Assembly (NCBI GenBank): GCA_963978545.1
Contig: OZ021733.1
Span: 33,647,424-33,711,423 of the forward strand
Length of the DNA: 64,000 nt
Direction of reading: 5' to 3'
From: Linyphia triangularis
Taxonomy: Eukaryota; Arthropoda; Arachnida; Araneae; Linyphiidae
How positions within the stretch are numbered: position 1 is the first letter of the stretch; the number at the start of each line of letters is the position of its first letter. Below, in pieces: positions 23,641 through 35,630 of this stretch. The position numbers and the translations under genes are program-made. The notes below the pieces were generated by a model. It ran no database searches. It was given only the letters and a program-made list of their open reading frames with translations, and had not been told where the DNA came from.

Positions 23641-24050
23641 ATCATTTCATAACTGAATCGCCAATTCACGAATAGATTTAGGAACTCCATTTTAAGACAA
23701 TTAGCTACAAGCTAAAATTTAACAATTGTTGCTATCTTGTCTTCATGACACTTGCGTACACTTCTGTTTTGAAAATTTACTGCAAGTCTGTTGTGGTAGA
23801 CGTCAGAATTAATTTTCATATGTAATCGTACGGAAACTTTTTTTGTATGGCACTTAGCAACATCTCCTAAATATTTCAATTTAAATACTTGCTGCGTATT
23901 GCAAAAACAGACATTGATTAAAAACTTATTTTAAAGAATCAAATTAAATATATTTCAATAGTCACTGACAACATGAAGCAAAAGATTAGAAATTATGTCA
24001 ATTTATTTGTAACTTTGGCTTCCGTACGGAGACTTTTTTTACTCACTGTA

Positions 24051-24365
24051 GATGATTCAGGGACTTGCAGCCATCGAATATAGTGACAGATTAAAAAAAT
24101 TAAATATGTACACGCTGCAAGAGGAGATTTAATTCATTTATTCAAAAGAATTAAATGAAATGCGATTGAGGGTATGAAATTTATTACAGATAATAGATTG
24201 AAAGGAAATGACTTTAAATAGTTGAAAAAGCAGATTAATATAGAAAAAAAAATATTTCAACAATTGGGTGATTAATAGAATTGGTTGCTTGTGGATATAG
24301 GGAATTCATGGGGAAAGCGTTTTCAAGAGAAAATTGGATATTCATTTGATGATAGTTAGGAGGGA
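24051..24365 (+). pseudogene. LINE reverse-transcriptase 3' fragment, copy 1
   Basis: Translation gives MIQGLAAIEYSDRLKKLNMY followed by TLQE and, further on, a GKRFQEKIGYSF-like block. This matches the C-terminal tail of many arthropod non-LTR reverse transcriptases (IPGL...Y..RL..L.L.SL..RR, then FK..LD.H). It starts directly at the TA flank of the Tc1 element and is the first of three paralogous copies (others at 30725 and 35190). It is full of frameshifts and was already degenerate before duplication. Confidence 0.62.
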
Positions 24366-24500
24366 AAAATTTATCTTGGCTATACCCACCTGGCTGGGAT
24401 CGTACCTATATTTGGTCTACTTCTTTTGTATTTGTATTTATGAACTTATGGTTGTGTTTTGCGACCAAAAATTTGTTTAGTCCAAAGTAATGACCTTGGA

Positions 24501-24678
24501 ATGGTTGGTTTGTAAGCTCAACAATTTATTTCTGTGCCCAATGATGGCCAATCAGGTCGAAACCTACAGCCTAGAAGGATTCCGATCCACAACGAAAATC
24601 CATGCCTAACCCAAGATTCGAACCCGACACCTTTGGCATGCAAGTAGAGAGTGCTAACCCCACAGCCATCAGGTGGGC
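24501..24678 (-). mobile_element. SINE family B in A monomer (unit 1)
   Basis: Flanked by AATGACCTTGGA (24489-24500) and AATGACCTTAGA (24679-24690). The same insertion, with the same target site, occurs in the A monomers at 31296 and 35450 and as a fragment at 26999, so it predates duplication of the unit. Confidence 0.92.
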
Positions 24679-26574
24679 AATGACCTTAGATAACTGTGCA
24701 CGGATTACTTCAAGATACAACTTCGAAAAGCTTTTTTTGTGTCGCAGCATTTCTGGTCTTGGATTGTATTAAAATGTCCAAGATCATCATTGTTGTGATA
24801 CAACGATAGTTAGTGCAAATGCATCCAATTCATTTGCTGTTGAACTCCAATTCGTGCAGTGAGTTTTCAGGTGCTATGTGTTACTATATAAATATCATAC
24901 TTTCTCAAACTCTGTTATCTGAAATATATGTATATTTTTTAAATGTGAGTAAATTCTTCACTTCGCCTATCACAAGCAATTTTGTTTGAAGAAAATGAGA
25001 GGTATAAAGAGGTTTGCTACATACACCATATGTTAGCTAAATATGTGGATAGTATGATAAATATTCTTTACGTGTTTTGAACTGAACTTGTTGGTTACAT
25101 CTCATTTTTAACAGTTCTTCATTTTGAAATTTGAAGACTGTACATGGTTCAAATATGGGAGAGTACTAAAAAGTTAAAATATATTAAAGCATTTAAAATA
25201 TGGAATTTCTAGAATATCCTCTTAAGTAAATTATAAGACGGAAACCCTAATTTGTTATGATTCATTTTATTTGTCTCTGGAAAAAAAAAACAATCAATAC
25301 TATATTTTAAAATAAAATTATTATTTTATTTATATTTTGCATTTCTTCTCTGTTTAGAGTATTAAACAAAATGAAATTTGAAATTCACAATTTTCTATTT
25401 CTAAGCAAAGGACAATAATTTGGGAGGAAGTAGGCTCCTATAATTTCTGTTTGCAAAGTTCTTGAAGAGGTTAACTCACTGAATGCAAGAAGAGACATAG
25501 TGACATTATTGCAATCATACATCTTAGTCAGTGATTAGTCATTTGCTGCTTTGTAAAGATTTCTGAAGATCTTGTAAAAGAAAATAATTTTATATTTTTT
25601 TTAATTATGAATCGTTATATCTTAAAGCTTCCACAGAAATTATTATGATAATAAGAATATATACTTTAACATTTGTATGATAACATGTACCTTTGTATGT
25701 GTAAAATTTAACACTATCTTGTACTTTAGCACAAATTAAAAATCACGAGTGACATTTTATTTCAAATTAAACATGACAACCCGTATATTTCAATCTTTCC
25801 TAAATGCATAACTTGTTGGTCCACTGGTAAGATATCTTAAAATATATTTTTGCAACTTATAATAATGTTTAAAATCTGTATTGAATCAAATTGCAGTTTT
25901 CTTTCTATTGAATGGATTTTGTAATCTTGAATAACGATTTTCTATTACCATAGATTTCATCACTAAAGAGCCTGGTTAATTTTTTGCTGATTCGACCTTA
26001 TGAAACGGCGGAGAAACTATTTTAAGATGCCAGTCTGAAAAGCTATTTATGTTTAAGAACTTTCATGATTTTGGATTTTATTTAAATACCCAAAATCATA
26101 ATAGTTCCAATACAAAAGTAGTTTGTACAACTAGGTTAAATTCAGTTGTTGTATAAATTGGAATTAATTTTGTGTGAAAAGATGGTCCAACTATGCAAGA
26201 TTTTTATGCAGAAAGTGGTAAGTATTAATTCATCCACAGAATGCTGCAAATAGATAAGTCGCATACATTAACATTGCAGTTATCTAGTTGTATTATGGTG
26301 ATGTATTTATTCTATTTTTATGGTATAGTATGATAAATATATACTAATTATATGTTTTAAAATGAACTTGCCGGTAACTTCTTATGTTCTTTATTTCCTT
26401 TTGAGGTTTAAAGGTTCTACATAGTTTATTTACAAGGGAAACCATATTACTGAAATAGGTCCCTACATTCTAAATATGATATTTATGAAATCATAAGTAC
26501 GATATTTTAATTTGTCATAATTGTTTATTTTTTCTCTGAAGAGAGAGTTAAATATACTTCTTATGAAAATGGAT

Positions 26575-26755
26575 ATGGTTAGCGTGCTAGCTTCTAGACC
26601 ACGGGGTTGCGGGTTCGAGTCCCGTGTTAGGCATGGGTGTTTGTAAATGTATGTTGGCTTGTCTAATGACAAATGTTTCGGCGCATTTTAGACCTCGTGT
26701 TGCTGACGGCGCCAGATAATCTGAAAGAGAAAAAGAAAAAAGAGAAAGAAAAAAA
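26575..26755 (+). mobile_element. SINE family A, 5'-truncated with A-rich tail (unit 1, B monomer)
   Basis: It starts at ATGGTTAGCGTGCTAG and ends in a purine-rich GAAAGAGAAAAAG-type tail instead of AACCAACC. ATGAAAATGGAT at 26563-26574 is repeated at 26756-26767. It belongs to the GTCTAATGAC subfamily, whereas the SINEs at the homologous position in 14574 and 28520 have GTCAAATGAC. Confidence 0.85.
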
Positions 26756-26998
26756 ATGAAAATGGATAATTTTTGTTATTATACTTCTCTCTGTAGAATT
26801 TTCAACCAAAGTGAAAATTGAGCTATGTAATTTGCGAAACGTAATACATTTTTTATTTTGGCAGTTATCTTATGTTTTAAAATTACGTAGTAATAGAGCC
26901 ACTTTTTATTAAAAATTAAGCATAAAAATTCGTTTTGTTTATCTTTAAAGGTTGCATGAATTCTTGTCTCTCCTTTAAGAGGGCTGTAAAATTATACC

Positions 26999-27048
26999 TT
27001 TGGCATGCAAGTACAGAGTGCTATCCCCACAGCCATCAGGTGGGAAAT
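26999..27048 (-). mobile_element. SINE family B 5'-end fragment at a deletion junction
   Basis: Only the reversed head remains (ACCTTTGGCATGCAAGT through CCATCAGGTGGG), followed by AATGACCTTGGATAACTG as in the complete copies. It is joined on its left to B-C linker sequence, marking a deletion or unequal exchange that removed a C monomer and most of the SINE. Confidence 0.88.
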
Positions 27049-28519
27049 GACCTTGGATAACTGTGCACGGATTTCTTCAAGATACAACTTCGAAAAGCTA
27101 TTTTTGTGTCGGAAGCATTTCTGGTTTTTGGATTTTATTAAAATGTCCAAGGTCATAACTGTTTTCAATACAATGATAGTGCAACTGCATCGAATTCACT
27201 TGTTGTTGAACTCCAATTAGTGTTTTGAGTTTTCAGGTGCTATGTGTACTAAATAAATATTATTCTTTCTCGAACTCTGTTATCTGAAAATTATATTTTG
27301 TTAAAATGTTAATAAATTCTTCATGTCGCATATTACAAGCAATTTGTTTGAAGGAAATGGGAGGCATAAAGAGGTTTGCTACATAAGCCATATGTTAACT
27401 AAATTTGTGGATAGTATGATAAATATTCTTTACATGTTTTGAACTGAGCTTATTGGTTACATCTCATTTTTAGCAGTTCTTCATTTTGCAATTTGAAGGC
27501 CGTACATGGTTCAAATATGAGAGAGTACTAAAAAATTAAAATATATTAAAGCATTTAAATATGGAATTTCCTGAATATCTATCCTCTTTATAATTTATAA
27601 GATGGAAACCTAAATTTGTTATAATTTATTTATTTGTCTCTAGAAAATTAACTATCAATATATTTTAGAACTAATTAAAAATCACATGCGACATTTTATT
27701 TCAAATTAAACATGATAACCCTATATTTCTATCTTTTCTTAATGCATAACTTGTATATACTCTGTAAGATATATATAAAATATATTTTTGTAACTATTAA
27801 TAATATTTAAAATCTGTATTGAATCAAACTGCAAATATCTTTCTATTGAATGGATTTTGTAATTTTGAATAACGACTTTTTATTCCAATAGATTACATCA
27901 CTAAAGAGCCTGGTTAAGTTTTTGCTGATTCGACCTTATGAAACTTCGGAGAAACTATTCTTATATGCAATTCTGAAAGGCTATTTATGTATAGGAACTT
28001 TGATGGTTTTGGATTTTATTTAAATGCCCAAAATCATAATCGTTCCAACACAAAAGTAGTTTGTACAACAAGGTAAAATTCAGTTGCTCTAAAACTTGTA
28101 ATTAACTTTTTTTGTTTAAAAAAAAATGGTCCAAATATGCAAGTTTTTTTATGCAGAGAGTTGTATGCATTAATTCGTCCACTGAATGCTACAAATAGAT
28201 AAGCCATGTACACTAACATTGTAGTTATCTAGTTGTAGTATTTATTATGGGGATGACTTTTTTTTTTTACGGTAATCTATGATAAATATATACTATATGT
28301 ATGTTTTGAAATGAGCTTGCCGGTAATTTCTTATCTATGTTCTGTATTTCCTTTTGAGATTTAAAGGTTCTACATAGTTTACTTACAAGGGAAACCATAT
28401 TACTGAAATATGTCCCTACATTCTAAATATGATATTTAATAAATCATAAGTACGACATATTTGTCGTAATTGTTTATTTTGTCTCTGAAAAGATAGTTAA
28501 ATATACTACTTAAGAAAAT

Positions 28520-28700
28520 GCCGACCAAACGGTATAGTGGTTATTATGCTAGCTTCTAGACCTCGAGATTGCGGGTTCGAGTCCCGTATAAGGCATCGGT
28601 GTTTGTAAATGTATGTTGGCTTGTCAAATGACGAATATTTCGGGGCATTATAGCCCTCGTATTGCTGATGGTGCCAGATAATCCGAAAACAACCAACCAA
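28520..28700 (+). mobile_element. SINE family A (unit 2, B monomer)
   Basis: Target duplication CTACTTAAGAAAAT (28506-28519) and CTACTTATAAAAAT (28701-28714). The paralogous sites near 33370 and 37540 are empty (CTACTTATGAAAATGG and CTATTTAGGAAAATG). Confidence 0.92.
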
Positions 28701-29419
28701 CTACTTATAAAAATGGATATTTTTTTACTATACTTCTCTCTGTAGAATTTTCAACCAAAGTGAAAATTGAGCTATGTAATTTGCGAAACATAAGGCAATT
28801 TTTCTTTTGGCAGTTATCATATGTTTTAGAATTACGTACTTTTAGAGCCACTTTTTATTTAAATTTAAGCATGAAAATCCGCTTGTTTATATTTAATGGT
28901 TGCATGAATTCTTGTCTCTCCTTTAAGAGGGCTGTAAAATTATATTTCCAATCGTTATAGTTTAAATCAACCGAGAAATGTTTCAAAAACTTGTTTAAAA
29001 ACAAATTGTAATTATCTTTCAATTTTATACATTTTGCGATTAAATTATGTCCAACCACTATATCTTTACAGATTATATTTCCCCACAAAAGGCCCAGTTT
29101 ATGCTTCGTTAATTGAACATTAGTAAATGAAGATACTGAGTTAACAAAGACTTCAGGATTTACTCTGTCATATATATGAGAACAATTGCGGAAACAAAAT
29201 CATCGATATTGCCAGAACCCCACCTGAAGAAGTTGGATCATAGGAAACGGTGCACGAATAATTTAAAGGGATAATTTTATGAAGCTATTTTTGTGTGGAA
29301 ACAATTTTGGGCCTAGATTTTATTAAAATGGTCAAGTACGTAAGTGTTAAAATATAACGATATTTAGTACAACTGCATTCGATTTATTTGCTGTTGAACT
29401 TCAATTCCCGTTGTGTGTG

Positions 29420-29600
29420 GCCGACCAAACGGTGTAGTGGCTAGCGTGCTAGCTTCTAGACCGCGAGGTTGCGGGTTCGAGTCCTGTGTTTGGCATGGGT
29501 GTTTGTAAATGTATGTTGCCTTGTCTAATGACGAATGTTTCGGCGCATTATAGCCCTCGTGTTGTTGACGGCGCCAGTTAATCTGAAAACAACCAACCAA
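29420..29600 (+). mobile_element. SINE family A (unit 2, C monomer)
   Basis: Target duplication CCCGTTGTGTGTG at 29407-29419 and 29601-29613. The paralogous C monomer near 38892 retains the empty site (TTCATGTTGTGTGTG), so this insertion is younger than the duplication. Confidence 0.95.
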
Positions 29601-30724
29601 CCCGTTGTGTGTGTTTTCATCTGATATGTGTTACTAAATATATCATGTTTCTCAACTCCTGTTATCTGATAAAGAAACATTTAGTTAAAATAATAGTACA
29701 TTTCTCATGTCACTAATTACAAACAATTTTTCTTGAAGAAACTGAGACATTTAGAGGTTTGTTGCATCTATCTCATATTCTCGATAGAACGATAAATATT
29801 ATCTACGTAATTTGAAGAGAATTTGTTTGTCAAGCCATTCTATGTATATGGATTTTTCCTAAATATTAGCAAATGATCAATTCTGTAGTTGACGCGTGAG
29901 ACATTTTTGCTCTTTTTCCACTTGTAAACCGATTATAAAGGGAAAAATTATGATCAATCTAGTAGTTACACTTTCTTCTATTAATCAAAAATAATAGGGA
30001 CTAAGTCTCCTCTTCTTTATTTACATTTTAGTTTTATATAATATTAATTGGTGGCAAAGTTGTATGTAACCCCGGCACACGAGACACATGCTTGTCCCTT
30101 GCGCCACACATTATAAATGCATATTTGACCTAGTTAAAATAATATGGAAAAATAACTTTGTCTGCAACTAATATTATATAAAACATAACTACTAGGTTCA
30201 TCATATTTTTACAATTATAATTTGTTTACGAGAAGAGAAACACAAGGGATCCTGTGCGTCATGTTTCCTTTATAATAAACTTACAATTTGCAGAACTCAT
30301 TTAATTTGTTTTGAAAGCGTGACTGTATGTATTTAAAATAACAGGTTTGAAAATTTACAAATTATTTTGAGCGTAATATTTTCATTCACTCCTTTGTGAA
30401 TTCTTAAAGTAAAAATTGAACTCTGCAATTTATTAACCCTTAACATATGACAATGTTTCGGTAGGAGGTAGGCTCCTGGAATTTGCAATTAGGAATATCA
30501 ATCAATTTCTTGATGAGGTTGACATTCAGAGTCTGGTTTATCTAGCAAGATGCGGAGAATAAGAGAGGAGATGCATTAATAAAAATGCTTCTTATTATTT
30601 ATAAGTATTTAAAATCAACAATGGCGGTAATAGTAAAGCTTCAGGCTGTGTTAATGGAGGTTTCAAAATGGCTGATCAATGTGGAACAGCCAGTAAAAAG
30701 CCTAATATTATATTAGGATTCATT

Positions 30725-31155
30725 TAAAAAAGTGATTCTTCTAAATCTAGACCTCATCCTGAGTATTCAATACAGTTTTAGTCACAATATCTGAAAGAGA
30801 AAATTGAATTGATAGAGTTCAACACGTGCTTATAAAAATGATTCAGGGTCTTGCAGTCATCGATTGAAGGGATTGATTAAGAAAATTGAATATGTACACA
30901 CTGCAAGAGGAGATTTAATTCATTTATTCAAAAGCATGAAGTGGAATGAGATTGTGGGTTGGGGAATTTATAACAAATAATAGATTGAAGGGTCGTGACT
31001 TTAAGTAATTTAAATAGCAGATTAATATAAAAAAATAAATCATTGCAAAAATTTGGTGATTAATTAATAGAATTGGTTGCTTGTGGATATAGTAAATTCA
31101 TGGGGAAGGCGTTTTCAAGAGAAAATTGGATATTCATTTGCTGATAGTTAGGAGG
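30725..31155 (+). pseudogene. LINE reverse-transcriptase 3' fragment, copy 2 (longest)
   Basis: The translation reads SRPHPEYSIQF, then (after a stop) SQYLKEKIELIE, then KMIQGLAVID and LRKLNMYTLQE. It corresponds to the RPHLEYxxQxWxP...L..VQRRATKMIPGL...RL..L block at the end of jockey/CR1-like reverse transcriptases, followed by an FKRKLD-like tail near 31120. Stops and frameshifts are frequent. The fragment is embedded in the higher-order unit, not flanked by its own target duplication. Clade assignment is inferred from motif order only. Confidence 0.7.
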
Positions 31156-31295
31156 GAAAAGATTTCTCTTGGCTATACCCACCTGGCTGGGCAACCTGGC
31201 TATATTTGGTCTACTTCTTTTGAATTTTTATTTATGAACTTATGTTTGTGTTTTGAGACCAAATTTTTTTTTTAGTCCAAAGTAATGACCTTGGA

Positions 31296-31473
31296 TTGGT
31301 TGGTTTGTACGCTGAACAATTTATTTCTGTGCGCAATGACGGCCAATCAGGACGAAACCTACAGCCTAAGGGGATTCCGATCCACAACGAAAATCCATGC
31401 TGAACTCAAGATTCGAACCCGACACCTTTGGCATGCAAGTAGAGAGTGCTAACCTCACAGCCATCAGGTGGAC
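31296..31473 (-). mobile_element. SINE family B in A monomer (unit 3)
   Basis: Same insertion as 24501: flanks AATGACCTTGGA at 31284-31295 and 31474-31485, complete box B. Confidence 0.92.
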
Positions 31474-34400
31474 AATGACCTTGGATAATTGTGCACGGAT
31501 TACTTCAAGATACAACTTCGAAAAGCTATTTTTGTGTCGCACCATTACTGGTCTTGGATTATATTAAAATGTCCAAGATCATTATTGTTGTAATACAACG
31601 ATAGTTAGTGCAAATGCATCAAATTCATGTGCTGTTGAACTCCAATTCGTGTAGTGAGTTTTCAGGTGCTATGTGTTACTATATAAATATCATACTTTCT
31701 CAAACTCTGTTATCTGAAATATATGTATATTTTTTAAATGTGAGTAAATTCTTCACTTCGCCTATCACAAGCAATTTTGTTTGAAGAAAATGAGAGGTAT
31801 AAAGAGGTTTGCTACATACACCATATGTTGGCTAAATTTGTGGATAATATTATAAATAATCTTTACGTGTTTCGAACTGAACTTGTTGGTTACATCTTAT
31901 TTTTAGCAGTTCTTCATTTTGAAATTTGAAGACCATGCATGGTTAGAGTATGGGAGAGTACTAAAAAGTTGAAATATATTAAAGCATTTAAAATATGGAA
32001 TTTCCAGAATATCCTCTTCATTAAATTATAAGACGGAAACCCTAATTTGTTATTATTCATTTTATTTGTCTCTGGAAGAAAAACAAACAATCAATACCAT
32101 GTTTTAAAATAAATAAAATTATTATTTTATTTATATTTTGTAATTCTTTTCTGTTTAGAATCTTAAACAAAATGAAATTTGAAAATTGCAATTTTCTAAT
32201 CCTAAGCAAAAGACACTGTTTTGGTAAGAAGTAGTCTCCTATAATTTGTGTTTGGGAAGTTCTTGGGGAGGTTAACTCACTGAATGCCTGAAGAGACAGT
32301 TACATTATCGCATTCACACATCTTAATCAGTGATTAGTCATTCGCTGCTTTGTAAAGAATTTTCAGAAGATCTTGTAAAAGAAAATAATTTTATAACTAT
32401 TCATAATTAAAATAATATGTCTTGAAAAGCTTCCGCAGAAATAATTATGATAATAAGAATATATACTTAGACATTTGAATGATTACATGTACCTTTTGTT
32501 TGTGTAAAATTGACATCATCTTGCATTTTAGAACTAATTAGAAATCCCGTGTGACATTTTATTTCAAATTAAACATGACAATCAGCATATTTCTATCTTT
32601 TCTAAATGCATAACTCGTTGATCCTCTTGTAAGATATCTATAAAATATGTTTTTGTAACTATTAATAATGTTTAAAATCTGTATTGAATCAAACTGCAAT
32701 TATCTTTCTGTTGAATGGATTTTGTAATTTTGAATAACGATTTCTCATTCCAATAGATTTCATCACTAAAGAGCCTGGTTAATTTTTTGCTGATTCGACC
32801 TTATGAAACGGCGGAGAAACTATTCGAAGATGCAATTCTGAAGGGCTATTTATGTTTAGGAACTTTAGTGGTTTTGGTTTTTATTTAAATGCCCAAAATC
32901 ATAATCGTTCCAATACAAAAGTAGTTGGTACAACTAGGTTAAATTCAGTTGCTGTATAAATTGTTATTAATTTTGTGTAAAAAAAAATGGTTCAAATATG
33001 CAAGTTTCTTATGCAGAAAGTGGTATTTATTAATTCGTCCACTGAATGGTACAAATTGATAAGTCACGTACATTAACATTGCAGTTATCTAGTTGTAGTA
33101 TTATGGTAATGAATTTATTCTAATTTTTATAGTTAACTATGATAAATATATACTATTGTATAGTTTGAAATGAACTTGCCGGTAACTTCTTATCTATGTT
33201 CTGTATTTCCTTTTGATGTTTAAAGGTTCTACATAGTATATTTACAAGGGAAACCATATTACTGAAATAGGTCCCTATATTCTAAATAGGATATTTATTA
33301 AATCCTAAGTACGACATCTTAATTTGTCATAAATGTTTATTTTGTCTCTATAGAGATAGTTAAATTTACTACTTATGAAAATGGATAATTTTTTTATTAT
33401 TTTATTTTCTCTAGAATTTTCAACCAAAGTGAAAATTGAACTATGTAATTTGCGAAACATAGGACAATTGTTCTCTTGGCAGTTTTCTTATGTTTTAAAA
33501 TTACGTACTTTTAGAGCCATTTTTTATTTAAATTTAAGCATGAAAATCCAATTTTTTTTATCTCTAATGGTTGCATGAATTCTTGTCTCTCTTTTAAGAG
33601 GGCTGTAAATTTATCATTGTAAATTCTTATAATTTAAATCAACCGAGAAATGTTTCAAAAATTTGATTAAAATCAAATTGTAATTTTCTTTCAATTTTAT
33701 ACATTTTGCAATTATACTATGTCTAACCACTATATCTTTACAGATTAGATTTAACCACAAAAGACCCAGTTTATGCTTCGTTAATTGAAAATTAGTTAAT
33801 GAAGATACTGAGTCAACAAAGACTTTAGCATTTACCATGTCAAATATATGAGAACAATTGCAGAAGCAAAATCATTTATATTGCCAGAGCCCCTCCTGAA
33901 GAAGTTGGATCATGGAAAACGGTGCACGAATAATTTCAAAAGATAATTTTATGAAGCTATTTTTGCGTGGAAACAGTTTTAGTCCTAGATTTTATTAAAA
34001 TGGTCAGGTACGTAATTGTTAAAATACAACGATATTTAGTACAACTGCATTCGATCTGATTTGTGTTACTATATATATCATGTTTCTCGGCTCCTGTTAT
34101 CTGATAAAGAAACATTTAGTTACAATAATATTACATTCCGAATGTCACTAATTACAAACAATTTTGCTTGAAGAAACAGACATTAAGAGGTTTGTTGCAT
34201 CTATCTCATATTCTCTGAACTCGTGGATAGTACGATAAATATTATCTACGTAATTTGAGGGGAATTTGTTTGTCAAGCCATTCTATGTATATGGATTTTT
34301 CCTAAATATTACCTATGAACAATTCTCTTGATGACGAGCGTGACATTTTTGCTCTTTTTCCACTTGTAAACCGATTATAATTGAAAAATTATGATGAATC

Positions 34401-35189
34401 TAATAGTTACACTTTCTTCTATTAATCAAAAATAATGGGGACTAAGCCTCCTCTGCTTTATTTACATTTTAGTTTTATGTAATATTAATTGGTGGCAATG
34501 TTGTATGTAACCCCGGCACGCAAGACACAGGCTTGTTCCGTGCGCCACACATTATAAATGCATATTTGACCTAGTTAAAATAATATGGAAAAATAACTTT
34601 GTCTGCAACCAATATTATTTAAAACATACTACTAGGTTCATCATATTTTTACAATTATAATTTTTTTTACGAGAAAAAAAACACAAGGGATCCTGTGACC
34701 CATGTTTCCCATATAATAAACTTAAAATTTGCAAAACTCATTTAATTTGTGTTGAAAGCTTGACTGTATATATTTAAAATAACAGATTTGAAAATTTACA
34801 AATTATTTTGAGCGTAATATTTTCATTCACTCCTTTGTGAAATCTTAAAGTAAAAATTCAACTCTGCAATTTATTAACCCCTAACATATGACAATGTTTC
34901 GATTGGAGGTAGGCTCCTGGAATTTGCAATTGGGAATATCATTCAAGTTCTTGGTGAGGTTGACATTCAGAGACGATGAATCTCGCTAGATGCGGAGAGT
35001 AAGAGAGGAGACGCATTAATAGAAATGCTTCTTATTATTTATAAGTATTTAAAATCAACATTAGTGGTAATATTAAAGATTCATTCTTGTTGGTTAATGG
35101 AGGTTTCAAAATGGCTGATCAATGTGGAACAGCCAGTAAAAAGCCTAATATTATATTAGGATTCCTTTAAAAAAGTGATTCTTCTAAAT

Positions 35190-35425
35190 CTAGTCCTCAT
35201 CCTGATTATTAAATATTATTCAGGGTCTTGCAGTCATCGATTATAGTGATAGATTAAGAAAATTGAATATGTACACACTGCAAGAGGAGATTGAATTTAT
35301 TTATTTAAAAGCATGAAATGGAATGAGATTGAGGGTTGGGGAATTCATTACAGATAATTGATTGAAGGGTCATAACTTTAAGTAGTTTAAATAGCAGATT
35401 AATATAGAAAAATAAAATATTATTT
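35190..35425 (+). pseudogene. LINE reverse-transcriptase 3' fragment, copy 3
   Basis: Retains CCTCATCCTGATTAT (PHPDY), then is deleted to TTCAGGGTCTTGCAGTC, then YSDRLRKLNMYTLQE and GNSLQ. The FKRKLD-like tail present in the other copies is lost. Copies 2 and 3 together show the fragment is part of the duplicated unit. Confidence 0.62.
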
Positions 35426-35449
35426 TTAGTCCAAAGTAATGGTCTTGGA

Positions 35450-35630
35450 TTAGTTTGTTGGTTTGTATGCTCAACGAAATATTTCTGCGCACAATGATGG
35501 CTAATCAGGACGAACCTACAGCTTAGCAGGGATTCCGAACCACAACTAAAATCCATGCCTAATCCAAGATTCGCACCCGGCACATTTGGCATGCAAGTTC
35601 AGAGTGCTGACCCTACAGCCATCAGGTGGG
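35450..35630 (-). mobile_element. SINE family B in A monomer (unit 4)
   Basis: Same ancestral insertion, with flanks AATGGTCTTGGA and AATGACCTTGGA. Box B has a decayed GATTCGCACCCGG, so it should be inactive. Confidence 0.9.

Larger units (their letters stand above)
22211..24048. mobile_element. Tc1-type transposon made of two inverted 5' halves
   Basis: The ends are TAGTGGGTAAAAAAAGTC at the left and its near complement GACTTTTTTTACTCACTG at the right, flanked by TA at 22209-22210 and 24049-24050, as in Tc1/mariner insertions. Arms of about 640 bp pair inward: left arm 22211 to about 23021 (with a SINE inside) and right arm 24048 to about 23400. Both arms include the terminal repeat and the transposase N-terminal region, for example AATAAGTGCACCT at 22971 and its complement at 23440. 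The remaining ~375 bp centre carries the middle of the transposase on the minus strand. Without the SINE and its duplication the length is 1649 bp, normal for Tc1, but the internal layout is not. Confidence 0.85.
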
